This document shows positions 19,166-27,446 of a DNA stretch of 27,591 nt, piece after piece. This stretch comes from a virus. Below the pieces are notes generated by a model. It was not told the origin of the DNA and made no database searches. It was given only the letters and a program-made list of their open reading frames with translations. Location: IMG/VR virus record IMGVR_UViG_3300020056_000131, positions 1 through 27,591 of that record; one strand, written 5' to 3'. Numbering within the stretch: position 1 is the first letter of the stretch; the number at the start of each line of letters is the position of its first letter. The translations under genes and the position numbers were made by a program.

Positions 19166-21468
19166 TGATTCAAAACATTCAAGTTACGAAGAGAGATGGC
19201 GAAAGAGAAGTCTTAGATCTCGAAAAGTTTCATCGCGTAGCTGCGTATGCATGCGATGGACTAAACGGAGTATCTGCATCCGAGCTTGAAATCAAAACTC
19301 ACATTCAGTTCTACAATAATATTAAGACTGTTGATGTACAAGAGATGTTGATCAAAGCAGCTGCTGATCTTATCACTGAAGAAACACCGAACTACCAATA
19401 TGTAGCAGGTCGTCTGATCAATTATGGGTTGCGCAAAGAAGTTTATGGTAAGTTTGATCCACCTTCTTTAGTAGAACATATCATTAATGAAATTGCTGCG
19501 TTTAGATATGATCCTGTGCTCATGAACAAATATAGTCGAGAAGACATAGAGTTTCTCGATACGAAGATTGATCATGATCGAGACTTTGCACTAACTTATG
19601 CCGCAATGGAACAAATGCGTGGCAAGTATCTCGTTAAAGATCGTGTGACTGGCGAAATCTTTGAAACACCTCAAATGGCAATGATGTGTATTGCTATGAC
19701 GTTATTTGCAGATTATGAGAAGAATAGAATGGAGTGGGTGGTGAAGTTGTATAATGCACTCAGTAATTTTGATATTAGTCTGCCTACACCTATCATGGCG
19801 GGAGTACGAACGCCTCAACGACAGTTCTCGTCTTGCGTACTTATCGAGACTGATGATTCACTGGACTCTATCAATGCAACAGCCTCGTCAATTGTTAAAT
19901 ACGTTTCTCAAAAAGCTGGTATCGGTGTCGGTGCCGGTCGCATCCGTGCTTTGGGCTCTGCTGTGCGCAATGGTGATACTAGTCATACTGGTATTATCCC
20001 CTTTCTTAAGTATTTTCAAAGTGCTGTTAAAAGTTGTTCGCAAGGTGGTGTTAGAGGCGGAGCGGCTACTATCTACTATCCAATTTGGCACTACGAAGTA
20101 GAAGATTTACTCGTACTCAAAAACAACAAAGGTACCGAAGAAAATCGTGTCCGTAATATGGATTATGGCGTACAGTTCAATCAAGTTATGTATGAACGAC
20201 TAGTCAGAGGCGAGGACATTACTTTGTTCTCGCCACATGAATGCAAAGATATGTACGAAGCATTCTTTACTGATACTGACAAGTTCCGTGATCTCTACGA
20301 AAAATACGAACGTAAGACTTCTATTATGAAGCGCTCTGTTCCAGCTCGTGATCTCTTTGCTGCATTTATGCAAGAACGAAAAGACACTGGTCGTATCTAT
20401 TTAATGAACGTTGACAATGCGAATGATCATGGTGCATTTAAGAAAGAACTCGCGCCAATTCGTCAGTCGAACCTCTGTTGCGAAATTAATCTTCCCACTA
20501 CGCCACTCAACGATCTACACGATGAGAACGGCGAGATTAGTCTGTGTACTCTGGCTGCTATTAATTGGGGCAATGTCAAGAAACCATCTGACTTCGCATT
20601 GCCATGTGAATTGGCCGTTCGCGCGCTCGATGCATTGCTCGATTATCAAGACTATCCTGTCAAGGCCGCTTTTGTGGGCTCTATGAACCGTCGGCCACTT
20701 GGTGTAGGCATTATTAACTTTGCCCATTGGCTAGCAAAGAATGATACGAACTATCAAGATCCGAACCTCGAACTAATACATGAATATGCAGAAGCATGGT
20801 CATATCACCTAATTCAAGCATCTGCTGTACTCGCTGCTGAAAAGGGTGCATGTTTGAAATCAAATGAAACCAAATATCATGACGGTGTATTACCCATCGA
20901 CACATATAAGACAACAGTCGATGAATTGGCAAAGCCAGATTACAAAATGGATTGGGGTACATTGCGTGATTTGTTACAAAAAGTTGGTATTCGTAACTCA
21001 ACACTGATGGCGCTGATGCCTGCTGAGACGTCTGCGCAGATTAGTAATAGTACGAATGGTATTGAACCACCACGCTCGCTCATCTCTGTAAAACAATCAA
21101 AAGATGGTGTGCTGAAGCAAGTTGTTCCTCAGATCGGCCGACTCAAGAATAAGTACGATTTACTTTGGGATCAAAAATCACCTGAAGGTTATTTGAAGAT
21201 CATGGCTGTATTGCAGAAATTTATCGATCAAGGTATCTCTGTGAATACTAGCTACAATCCTCTGCATTATGATGAGGAAAAGATTCCACTGTCATTGATG
21301 ATGCAACACATGTTGATGTTCTATAAGTATGGTGGCAAACAACTCTACTACAACAACACTTATGACGGAGCTGGCGAAATCACAGACGAACGTGATCCAC
21401 CTATTGAAGAACAAGCACCTGTTTGTGATCTCAGTAATCCTGACGACTGTGATGCTTGTAAAATTTAA
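19165..21468 (+). CDS. nrdA: Ribonucleoside-diphosphate reductase, alpha subunit (class Ia)
   Basis: A 767-residue large subunit that reduces ribonucleoside diphosphates to deoxy forms. An N-terminal ATP-cone lies at about 3-90 (VTKRDGEREVLDLEKFHRVA). FSSCVLIETDDSLDSI holds the first active-site Cys, and NLCCEINLPT holds the thiyl-radical Cys region with its Asn and Glu. LMPAETSAQISNSTNGIEP is the substrate and phosphate loop. The C-terminal end DDCDACKI carries the redox CxxC reloaded by glutaredoxin. Length is close to E. coli NrdA (761). GGAG sits 7 bases before the ATG. The glutaredoxin at 24805 is a plausible partner and NrdB lies one gene downstream. Confidence 0.95.
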   Translation: MIQNIQVTKRDGEREVLDLEKFHRVAAYACDGLNGVSASELEIKTHIQFYNNIKTVDVQEMLIKAAADLITEETPNYQYVAGRLINYGLRKEVYGKFDPPSLVEHIINEIAAFRYDPVLMNKYSREDIEFLDTKIDHDRDFALTYAAMEQMRGKYLVKDRVTGEIFETPQMAMMCIAMTLFADYEKNRMEWVVKLYNALSNFDISLPTPIMAGVRTPQRQFSSCVLIETDDSLDSINATASSIVKYVSQKAGIGVGAGRIRALGSAVRNGDTSHTGIIPFLKYFQSAVKSCSQGGVRGGAATIYYPIWHYEVEDLLVLKNNKGTEENRVRNMDYGVQFNQVMYERLVRGEDITLFSPHECKDMYEAFFTDTDKFRDLYEKYERKTSIMKRSVPARDLFAAFMQERKDTGRIYLMNVDNANDHGAFKKELAPIRQSNLCCEINLPTTPLNDLHDENGEISLCTLAAINWGNVKKPSDFALPCELAVRALDALLDYQDYPVKAAFVGSMNRRPLGVGIINFAHWLAKNDTNYQDPNLELIHEYAEAWSYHLIQASAVLAAEKGACLKSNETKYHDGVLPIDTYKTTVDELAKPDYKMDWGTLRDLLQKVGIRNSTLMALMPAETSAQISNSTNGIEPPRSLISVKQSKDGVLKQVVPQIGRLKNKYDLLWDQKSPEGYLKIMAVLQKFIDQGISVNTSYNPLHYDEEKIPLSLMMQHMLMFYKYGGKQLYYNNTYDGAGEITDERDPPIEEQAPVCDLSNPDDCDACKI

Positions 21469-22106
21469 TGGCGTTCTTAGTACATAATCTACCTCCAATC
21501 CCTGTCATGGTTCGTAAAGAGTATCTCTATGATCTCGAATACGGCCATGGCGAGTTTACGCCAGGTGTATGGACATCAGTCAAATCGGTGACAGGTAAAG
21601 CGCTGTACTTTGAAACACTATTAACAGATTATGGCGCGTTGTTTGATAAGCTACCAATATCTGCATTCGTATGGAAGACAGATCTCGATTTCGATCTGCC
21701 GCTCGACATATTACAATTATGGGACTGCTTTGACTATCATATAACTGTTATACAGAAACCACTTTTGTCAAGTTGTAAGTTTTTCGGCAAAGATAAGCAG
21801 TTTCATGAAGGCGAATATTTGTTTACAATAGATAATTGTCATGCAGACAAGAACGTGCTCAACGAAAACTTTAGTGAACATGATCCAGAACACAAGTCAT
21901 TTAACATTATTCAACTAGACAATGGTCAATTTGCAGCTCAGCCGAACAACAGAATTATTTGGCGAGACTCGAGTTTAACTATCGACGAGCCACAGACGCC
22001 TGACTTTAAGGTTTGTACACAAAACTATCATGTAGAAACTGAACCAAAGTGGAGTGTGGGTCATACAGATGAGTGGAGTTATAAAACAAAGGAAGAAGCA
22101 GAATAA
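21468..22106 (+). CDS. Conserved phage protein between nrdA and nrdB, 212 aa
   Basis: A 212-residue soluble protein. From memory, the same gene sits between nrdA and nrdB in T4-like cyanophages and relatives. Matching text is VRKEYLYDLEYGHGEFTPGVW (about 15-35), SVKSVTGKALYFETLLTDYGALFDKLPISAF, LQLWDCFDY and GEYLFTIDNCH with IIQLDNGQFAAQPNNR. It starts on the last base of nrdA and ends on the first of nrdB, so the three are translated together. No enzyme motif is clear; the conserved linkage hints at a role with the reductase or simply shared timing. Confidence 0.72.
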   Translation: MAFLVHNLPPIPVMVRKEYLYDLEYGHGEFTPGVWTSVKSVTGKALYFETLLTDYGALFDKLPISAFVWKTDLDFDLPLDILQLWDCFDYHITVIQKPLLSSCKFFGKDKQFHEGEYLFTIDNCHADKNVLNENFSEHDPEHKSFNIIQLDNGQFAAQPNNRIIWRDSSLTIDEPQTPDFKVCTQNYHVETEPKWSVGHTDEWSYKTKEEAE

Positions 22107-23149
22107 TGTCCGTATTTCATACACAAAAAATTGATTTTACAACACAACCAGCATTCTTTGGCCCTCGTGTAAACATCGCGCGCTATGATAAGCAACGCTA
22201 TCGTATTTTCGAGACATTGACTGATAAGCAACTCGGTTTCTTTTGGCGTCCCGAAGAAGTTGACGTTACTCGCGATAGTAAAGACTTTAAAAATCTAACT
22301 CAGCACGAACAACATATCTTTACGAGCAATCTGAAACGTCAGATCTTGCTTGACTCAGTACAAGGGCGCGGTCCCGTTGAGACGTTCATGCCTTTGTGTT
22401 CGTTACCTGAACTTGAGAACTGGCTCGTAACATGGGCCTTCAGCGAGACCATTCATTCCCGATCTTATACACATATTATTCGTAATGTGTATTCAGATCC
22501 TTCTAAAGTATTCGATGAGATGCTAGACATCAAAGAGATTGTCGACTGTGCTAAATCTATTTCGAAATACTATGATAACCTTGCAGAGAATCCAACGAAA
22601 AGAAATCTATGGCTTGCATTGAACGCTGTCAATGCACTCGAAGGCATTCGATTCTATGTGTCATTCGCTTGTAGTTGGGCATTCGCTGAGCTAAAGAAGA
22701 TGGAAGGTAATGCAAAGATTATTAAGTTTATTGCACGCGACGAGAATGTGCACATGGCATCTACTCAGCAACTCATCAAGCTGCTACCTAAAGAAGACAA
22801 AGACTATGCCAAAATTGCTATAGATACAGAGGACGAGGTAAAACAAATTTTTCGTGATGTACTTGATCAAGAAAAAGCATGGGCCGAATATCTCTTTAAA
22901 GAGGGTTCGATGATCGGTTTAAACGCAGAGCTCCTGGGTGAGTATGTGGAGTGGTTAGGCAATAAGCGTATGTATGCCATTGGCCTCTCTAATGAACGAG
23001 GTGGATCTGATCCTTTGCCATGGACACAGAAATGGATTAGCGGTGCTGAAGTACAAGTTGCACCACAAGAAACTGAAATTACATCTTACATTGTAGGCGG
23101 TATTAAGAAAGATGTTGATGATGACACATTTAAGGACTTTTCATTTTGA
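22106..23149 (+). CDS. nrdB: Ribonucleoside-diphosphate reductase, beta subunit (class Ia)
   Basis: A 347-residue radical-generating subunit with a di-iron/tyrosyl site. FSETIHSRSYTHI shows Glu, His and Tyr at spacing 0, +3, +7, exactly as E115, H118 and Y122 of E. coli NrdB. NALEGIRFYVSFACSWAF supplies the third Glu region, and ARDENVHMASTQQL the last Glu and His. The C-terminus (DDDTFKDFSF) is the acidic-aromatic tail that docks NrdA. Iron ligands and radical Tyr are all present, so an active class Ia enzyme is expected. The stop overlaps a TTG start of a cargo gene. Confidence 0.95.
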   Translation: MSVFHTQKIDFTTQPAFFGPRVNIARYDKQRYRIFETLTDKQLGFFWRPEEVDVTRDSKDFKNLTQHEQHIFTSNLKRQILLDSVQGRGPVETFMPLCSLPELENWLVTWAFSETIHSRSYTHIIRNVYSDPSKVFDEMLDIKEIVDCAKSISKYYDNLAENPTKRNLWLALNAVNALEGIRFYVSFACSWAFAELKKMEGNAKIIKFIARDENVHMASTQQLIKLLPKEDKDYAKIAIDTEDEVKQIFRDVLDQEKAWAEYLFKEGSMIGLNAELLGEYVEWLGNKRMYAIGLSNERGGSDPLPWTQKWISGAEVQVAPQETEITSYIVGGIKKDVDDDTFKDFSF

Positions 23150-23805
23150 TTGATTTTGCCTCAAAAGTATTTAATAATTTTTTTATCAATGAAATAAAAA
23201 AAATAGATAGAGAAACCAGAAAAAAATGGAACGTATTACATATCGGTGACACTAATATACAAGATTGGAACAGTATAAAAACTTTACTTGATTATGAAGA
23301 TATACATGAAAGACCCAAAGATATGTATGAAATGTATAGGTATTTGGGTTTTTTACATGTAGATATAGTGAATATAAACAATTTTGAAGATTGGTCACAA
23401 GATAATAAAAAATACGATTTTATTTTTAATTGCCATAGTTCTGATGTTTTCTTAGATCAAATAAAATTTCATGAGACATTGAATGATATTACAAAAGATC
23501 AATCACAAATTTTACATGTGGTACCATATTATTCTCCATTTGAAATGGGGTTTTATTCATTTAATCCAGCATTTTTTGCAAAAATGGCCAGTCATTTTAA
23601 TTATGCTATCAAACATAGCTACATAGGAAGTCAATCATTGGCTTCATTGCAAAAAATAGAAATAGTAAATGAAATCGCGCGTGAAAGATATGCACAGCGA
23701 CATTTTTTAGACATAAAACCGACTGCAGATAAAGGTTTAGTAGGGGCAGTTTTTATTTCAGTAGTTTTCGAAAAGGGTATAATAGATGTACAAGAAAACG
23801 ATTAA
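23146..23805 (+). CDS. Methyltransferase-like protein, 219 aa
   Basis: A 219-residue protein resembling a degenerate class I methyltransferase. VLHIGDTN stands where the SAM loop would be (no GxGxG). KYDFIFNCHSSDVFLDQIKF and the block ILHVVPYYSPFEMGFYSFNP followed by FFAKMA look like strands 4-5 of FkbM-related sugar methyltransferases. It is markedly AT-rich compared with nrdB. The start is TTG at 23146, overlapping the nrdB stop. It seems to be cargo inserted in the nucleotide-metabolism transcript. Loss of the Gly loop raises doubt about SAM binding. Confidence 0.5.
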   Translation: MIDFASKVFNNFFINEIKKIDRETRKKWNVLHIGDTNIQDWNSIKTLLDYEDIHERPKDMYEMYRYLGFLHVDIVNINNFEDWSQDNKKYDFIFNCHSSDVFLDQIKFHETLNDITKDQSQILHVVPYYSPFEMGFYSFNPAFFAKMASHFNYAIKHSYIGSQSLASLQKIEIVNEIARERYAQRHFLDIKPTADKGLVGAVFISVVFEKGIIDVQEND

Positions 23806-23956
23806 TTGCAGATCATGCGAAGTCAAGTGTGACGTAATTATTCGTCAGACTAATTTTGATGATGAAGAAATGCCAATTGAGTTTTGTCCAATTTGCAGCG
23901 CTTCTCTTGAAGACCAACAATTTGAATATGATGATGACATGGAGTTAGAATGGTGA
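23786..23956 (+). CDS. Small zinc-ribbon protein, 56 aa
   Basis: A 56-residue protein with Cys8, Cys11 and Cys15 (INCRSCEVKC) and Cys34/Cys37 (FCPIC), so a CxxC...CxxC ribbon is likely. The C-terminal part is highly acidic (DDDMELEW). It overlaps the methyltransferase-like gene by 20 bases and the dCMP deaminase by 7. It could bind nucleic acid or a protein partner; a role as a small transcription modulator is possible but not shown. Confidence 0.6.
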   Translation: MYKKTINCRSCEVKCDVIIRQTNFDDEEMPIEFCPICSASLEDQQFEYDDDMELEW

Positions 23957-24411
23957 GAGATAGTATTAGCTCGGCATGGGATCGCAAGTTCTTAGCGTTA
24001 GCACAACACATCTCAACATGGTCGAAAGATCCGTCTAAAAAGATTGGTGCTGTAGCCGTTGGTCAAAATCGTAATATTCTCGCCACGGGATATAATGGAT
24101 TCCCAAAAGGAATACAAGACACTGAAGAGAGACTCAATAATCGCGAGACAAAATATGAGCTTGTGGTACACGCTGAAATGAATTGTATATATAATGCTGT
24201 AGAGAATGGTGTTTCACTCAAAGGTGCACATCTCTATGTTTATGGATTACCTATCTGCCACGAATGTGCAAAAGGCGTAGTACAAGTTGGTATAGGTAGA
24301 GTAATCGTCGAAGATGCATTATGCGCCGAACAACGGTGGTCAGATAGTTTTGCCAAATCAAAAAGAATATTCTACGAAGGGAATGTCGTCGTTAACTACT
24401 GCAAGCTATGA
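23950..24411 (+). CDS. cd: dCMP deaminase
   Basis: A 153-residue zinc enzyme converting dCMP to dUMP for dTTP synthesis. VVHAEMNCIYNAV carries the catalytic His and Glu. GLPICHECAKGVVQVGIGRV gives the PxxCxxC zinc ligands. SKDPSKKIGAVAV and GYNGFPKG are the substrate-side motifs of the family. It is shorter than T4 gpcd (193) because the zinc-binding insertion is absent, as in many phage and bacterial forms. The ATG at 23950 overlaps the zinc-ribbon gene. It works with the reductase genes upstream. Confidence 0.92.
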   Translation: MVRDSISSAWDRKFLALAQHISTWSKDPSKKIGAVAVGQNRNILATGYNGFPKGIQDTEERLNNRETKYELVVHAEMNCIYNAVENGVSLKGAHLYVYGLPICHECAKGVVQVGIGRVIVEDALCAEQRWSDSFAKSKRIFYEGNVVVNYCKL

Positions 24412-24829
24412 AAATCCTTGGATACATCTATTAGAAGGTTGGGCCCTCGAATCAGAGCATGTACAAAATTATTATGGTATGGTATACTTGTTAATTAATA
24501 AAGAAACTAAACGCAAGTATATCGGCAAAAAATTTTTTTGGAGTAAAAAGACATTACCTCCTCTCAAAGGCAAGAAGAGAAAGAGAAGATCATTAGTCGA
24601 GTCAGACTGGAAAAAATACTACGGATCAAATCAACAACTCAAAGATGAGCTCGCGAATGGTGCAGAGTTCGAACGATATGTTGTACAACTGTGTGAAACA
24701 AAAACAGAGTGTGCATATTGGGAAATGGATTATCAGATTAGATGCGAAGCATTACTGACTGAAGAATACTACAACGAATTCATTGGTGGAAAGATAAACG
24801 GAAAATGGCTAAAGAAAAAGAACACATAG
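24383..24829 (+). CDS. SegE-like GIY-YIG endonuclease-like protein
   Basis: A 148-residue protein resembling T4 SegE-type putative endonucleases. NYYGMVYLLINKETKRKYIGKKFFWS (about 29-54) has the GIY-YIG pattern in diverged form (GMVY...YIGKK). ESDWKKYYGSNQQLKDEL and YVVQLCETKTECAYWEM follow, with a Glu in the usual catalytic position. The ATG at 24383 is chosen because an upstream start would lie deep inside the deaminase gene; no good ribosome site is seen. There is no separate DNA-binding domain apart from the basic loop KGKKRKRR. It may cut DNA near its own gene, or be a domesticated relative. Confidence 0.62.
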   Translation: MSSLTTASYENPWIHLLEGWALESEHVQNYYGMVYLLINKETKRKYIGKKFFWSKKTLPPLKGKKRKRRSLVESDWKKYYGSNQQLKDELANGAEFERYVVQLCETKTECAYWEMDYQIRCEALLTEEYYNEFIGGKINGKWLKKKNT

Positions 24830-25047
24830 TAGTTTTTACTCAATCAGGGTGCCCGCCGTGTGATTTGTTAAAAATGTATATAGAGCAAAGAGGAATAGAT
24901 TGCGAGCTTATTGAGGTAGACACCGATATACAACGAAAAGTATTACAACAAATATATCCGGATATCTCAGAAAAAGGATTTCCTTATGCTGTTGTTAATA
25001 ATCGATATGTTCATGAATTAATGTTATATTTGGAGAGTGGATTATAA
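24805..25047 (+). CDS. Glutaredoxin
   Basis: An 80-residue thioredoxin-fold protein with active site CPPC in VVFTQSGCPPCDLLK (9-23), the cis-Pro loop EKGFPYAVVNN and a short C-terminal helix. This is the minimal glutaredoxin/NrdH length. It probably reduces the C-terminal CxxC of NrdA, as T4 NrdC does. CPPC is unusual against the common CPYC of glutaredoxins and may alter its redox potential. It overlaps the preceding gene by 25 bases and the next by 1. Confidence 0.85.
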   Translation: MAKEKEHIVVFTQSGCPPCDLLKMYIEQRGIDCELIEVDTDIQRKVLQQIYPDISEKGFPYAVVNNRYVHELMLYLESGL

Positions 25048-25223
25048 TGTTAGATGTTTGGAGAGTAAAAAAGACACGAGAAATCGTATATCCGATGGGA
25101 AAACAAGATAGTAACTATACTTTATGTTTATTCAGACATAAAAATCAAACTAAATCTGGTAATTATGGAAATGTTCGCGCTGTACGCACTGATAATTTGA
25201 TCAAGGATCGTGAAAATGGCTGA
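25047..25223 (+). CDS. Small hypothetical protein, 58 aa
   Basis: Not recognised. A 58-residue basic protein (MLDVWRVKKTREIVYPMG start) without membrane segment. Its ATG overlaps the glutaredoxin stop (TAATG), and its end overlaps the GT4 gene by 8 bases, whose AAGGA lies inside it at 25203-25207. The complete coverage of the gap and coupled starts support it as a gene. It reads like a beta-rich fragment (YTLCLFRHK, NVRAVRTDNL). Confidence 0.55.
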   Translation: MLDVWRVKKTREIVYPMGKQDSNYTLCLFRHKNQTKSGNYGNVRAVRTDNLIKDRENG

Positions 25224-26217
25224 GATACTTGGCGGAAAATTTGTTCGTAATGAAACAAATCAAAAATCGATGGGCGGTACCGAACAACTAACTCTAAAAG
25301 TTGCAGAACGATTGGATAAAAGCCTACTGGAAGATTTTCAAATCGTTTCTTCACGTTTCCGCGAACTCGACGAAGACAAAATACGTATATTTTGGGCTCA
25401 TGATTTACCAGGTGATCCAGAATCTGAATTTCTTGCTACAGAACATGGTAAAATGAAGTTTCACAAATATGTTTTTGTCTCAAATTGGCAAATGCAGGGT
25501 TACATTGCTCGTTATGGTTTAAATCATTCTGATTGTATTGTACTAAAAAACTTTATTGATCCAATTGATGAAGTAGAAAAAGATAAAGAAAATATTAATC
25601 TCATTTATCATTCTACACCGCACCGTGGTTTAAATATTTTAGCGGCTGTGTTTGACAAATTGTGTGAAAAATATGACAATATTCATCTCGATGTATATTC
25701 ATCTTTTAAATTATACGGTTGGGATCAGAGAGACGAACAATATAAGAGTGTGTTTGAAGCTCTTGAAAAAAATCCTAATGTGACGAATCATGGTACAAAA
25801 TCAAATGACGAGATAAGAACCGCACTACAAAAATCTCACATTTTTGCATATCCTACTACATGGCAAGAAACATCTTGTTTATGTTTACTCGAAGCTATGT
25901 CGGCAAGAAATCTTTGTGTGCATTCGAATTATGGAGGTATTTTCGAAACCGCTTCTCATTGGACAAATATGTATCAATACAATGAAAAACCAACAGCCCA
26001 CGCAGCTGCATGTTATAACATGTTAGATATTACCATTGAAAATTTTAACGATATGTATTTGAACACACAGCCGTCAAAAATATACACTGATACTTTTTAT
26101 AGCTGGACTAATCGAAAATCTGAATGGGAAGCTTTACTAAAATCACTTAAATTAGCTATAACAGATCGTTCTATTCCTGATCCGCCGCCGGAGATTTTTA
26201 GTTACAGTACTACATAA
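25216..26217 (+). CDS. GT4-family glycosyltransferase
   Basis: A 333-residue GT-B glycosyltransferase. The N-terminal half has GGTEQLTLKVAERL (23-36) for acceptor binding and FWAHDLPGD. The C-terminal donor domain begins at LIYHSTPHRGLNIL, shows NHGTKSNDEIRTALQKSHIFAYPT, and has the EX7E signature in QETSCLCLLEAMSA. The ATG at 25216 is chosen over a GTG at 25210 because AAGGA at 25203-25207 is then 8 bases away. It transfers a nucleotide-activated sugar with retention in known members; the acceptor is unknown. It is another sugar-modifying cargo gene, remote from the 6648-10143 island. Confidence 0.82.
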   Translation: MAEILGGKFVRNETNQKSMGGTEQLTLKVAERLDKSLLEDFQIVSSRFRELDEDKIRIFWAHDLPGDPESEFLATEHGKMKFHKYVFVSNWQMQGYIARYGLNHSDCIVLKNFIDPIDEVEKDKENINLIYHSTPHRGLNILAAVFDKLCEKYDNIHLDVYSSFKLYGWDQRDEQYKSVFEALEKNPNVTNHGTKSNDEIRTALQKSHIFAYPTTWQETSCLCLLEAMSARNLCVHSNYGGIFETASHWTNMYQYNEKPTAHAAACYNMLDITIENFNDMYLNTQPSKIYTDTFYSWTNRKSEWEALLKSLKLAITDRSIPDPPPEIFSYSTT

Positions 26218-26230
26218 TATAAATACTATT
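26218..26230 (+). promoter_or_regulatory. Late promoter TATAAATACTATT, next to ATG
   Basis: An exact TATAAATA (26218-26225) followed by CTATT, which I recall as the extended T4 late consensus. It abuts the ATG at 26231. With T4 spacing the RNA would begin at or next to the ATG, giving a nearly leaderless message; there is no ribosome site upstream. Confidence 0.65.
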
Positions 26231-26551
26231 ATGGGTAAAGTAATAGAATTTCCATTAGATCGCAGATATGAACAGATGGCTATAGCAGATGGTTTTGCTA
26301 ACTATTCTGTATTTGAATCTGCAGAAATAGAAACAGAAGAATTTTTGAGCGAACTTTTATCAGGAATGCATGCATCTTCATATGATATATCTAATGAGAA
26401 TTTTATAACTGATATTTCATTTTTATATGAGACTATGAAATCTCTAATATATAAAATGAATGATGTATATCATCCTATTCAAGATTTTTCTCATTCTCTT
26501 TATAGTCCAATGTTCTGCAATAACACATCTCAATTAGAATTTGATTTTTAG
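26231..26551 (+). CDS. Hypothetical protein, 106 aa
   Basis: Not recognised by function. A 106-residue acidic soluble protein beginning MGKVIEFPLDRRYEQMAIAD and ending in QLEFDF, with helical centre (EETEEFLSELLSG-like region and ITDISFLYETMKSLIYKM). The ATG immediately follows a late box and has no ribosome site. The C-terminal acidic-aromatic end recalls clamp- or polymerase-binding tails of T4-like late cofactors, but this is only a resemblance. It is followed by a host-type promoter for RNase H. Confidence 0.55.
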   Translation: MGKVIEFPLDRRYEQMAIADGFANYSVFESAEIETEEFLSELLSGMHASSYDISNENFITDISFLYETMKSLIYKMNDVYHPIQDFSHSLYSPMFCNNTSQLEFDF

Positions 26552-26552
26552 G

Positions 26553-26581
26553 TTTACAAGACCACTTTTATTTGGTAGAAT
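26553..26581 (+). promoter_or_regulatory. Host-type promoter TTTACA-N17-TAGAAT
   Basis: TTTACA at 26553-26558 and TAGAAT at 26576-26581 with 17 bases between, in the 57-base gap before RNase H. RNA would start near 26588. The leader contains GGAG (26598-26601), 7 bases before the GTG start at 26609. Confidence 0.6.
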
Positions 26582-26608
26582 ATACTAGTAAATAAGTGGA
26601 GTTTAACA

Positions 26609-27445
26609 GTGATTATTTTAGATTACAACCAAGTAGCCCTTGCCAACCTTATGGTCAGTGGCCCAAAGAATGTTCAAGTTAACGAGGATTTGCTACGGCA
26701 TATGATCCTCAACTCAATTCGCTCAAACAAAGTCAAGTTCGAACAAGAATTCGGCGAGCTAGTCATCGCATGCGATGCTACGTCTAACTGGCGCAAACAG
26801 TTTTTTCCGTACTATAAAGCAAATCGTAAGAAGAATCGTCAAGATTCCGGACTAGATTGGAATGAGATTTTTCGTGTGCTAAACATGGTCCGCGATGAGC
26901 TTGCCGAGTTCTTCCCTTATCCTACTGTTCGAGTAGAACATGCTGAAGCTGATGATGTGATTGCTACACTGTGTCATGAACATGGTCGCGAACTCGGCGG
27001 TGAACCAATTCTTATCCTATCAGGTGACAAAGACTTCCAACAATTGCAGAAGTATGCAAACGTCAAACAGTTCGATCCTGTGCGTAAGCGTTTTATTAAA
27101 TGTAATGATCCTGAACTTTTTCTTAAAGAACACATCATCAAAGGTGATACAGGCGATGGTATTCCTAATGTGTTGAGTTCTGATGATACGTTCGTGGCCA
27201 ATGCACGACAGAAGCCGCTACGAGCAAAACGTATGGATGAATTGCTCAAAGAAGTTCCTGAAGATTTACTACACAATTATCATCGTAATAGTATGATGAT
27301 CGATCTAGATCGTGTACCTTCAGAAATCAAGCAAGAAACGTTGCAACAACTATCTGAACAAAGTAACAAGACTCGTGCAAAATTGTTTAACTATTTTATC
27401 AAATACAAACTCAAAAACCTAACCGAATGCATATCGGAGTTTTAA
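26609..27445 (+). CDS. rnh: RNase H / 5'-3' exonuclease, T4 rnh-like
   Basis: A 278-residue FEN-1-type nuclease that removes RNA primers and flaps from lagging-strand fragments. MIILDYNQVALANLM gives the first metal Asp. VIACDATSNWRKQFFPYYKANRK is the conserved core with its Asp, Arg and Lys. VEHAEADDVIATL and ILSGDKDFQQLQK are the two acidic motifs, and GDTGDGIPNVLS the helix-hairpin Asp pair. Length is close to T4 RNase H (305). A GTG start at 26609 is chosen because GGAG is 7 bases upstream and the first residues are the conserved strand. The likely DNA ligase follows directly. Confidence 0.92.
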   Translation: MIILDYNQVALANLMVSGPKNVQVNEDLLRHMILNSIRSNKVKFEQEFGELVIACDATSNWRKQFFPYYKANRKKNRQDSGLDWNEIFRVLNMVRDELAEFFPYPTVRVEHAEADDVIATLCHEHGRELGGEPILILSGDKDFQQLQKYANVKQFDPVRKRFIKCNDPELFLKEHIIKGDTGDGIPNVLSSDDTFVANARQKPLRAKRMDELLKEVPEDLLHNYHRNSMMIDLDRVPSEIKQETLQQLSEQSNKTRAKLFNYFIKYKLKNLTECISEF

Positions 27446-27446
27446 A

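Noticed and set aside
23778-23783. TATAAT inside the methyltransferase-like gene
   Set aside because: No reasonable -35 at 16-18 bases, and it lies within AT-rich coding DNA; kept out as a promoter.
25042-25047. TATAA-like run at the glutaredoxin stop
   Set aside because: It is explained by the stop/start overlap TAATG and has no -35.
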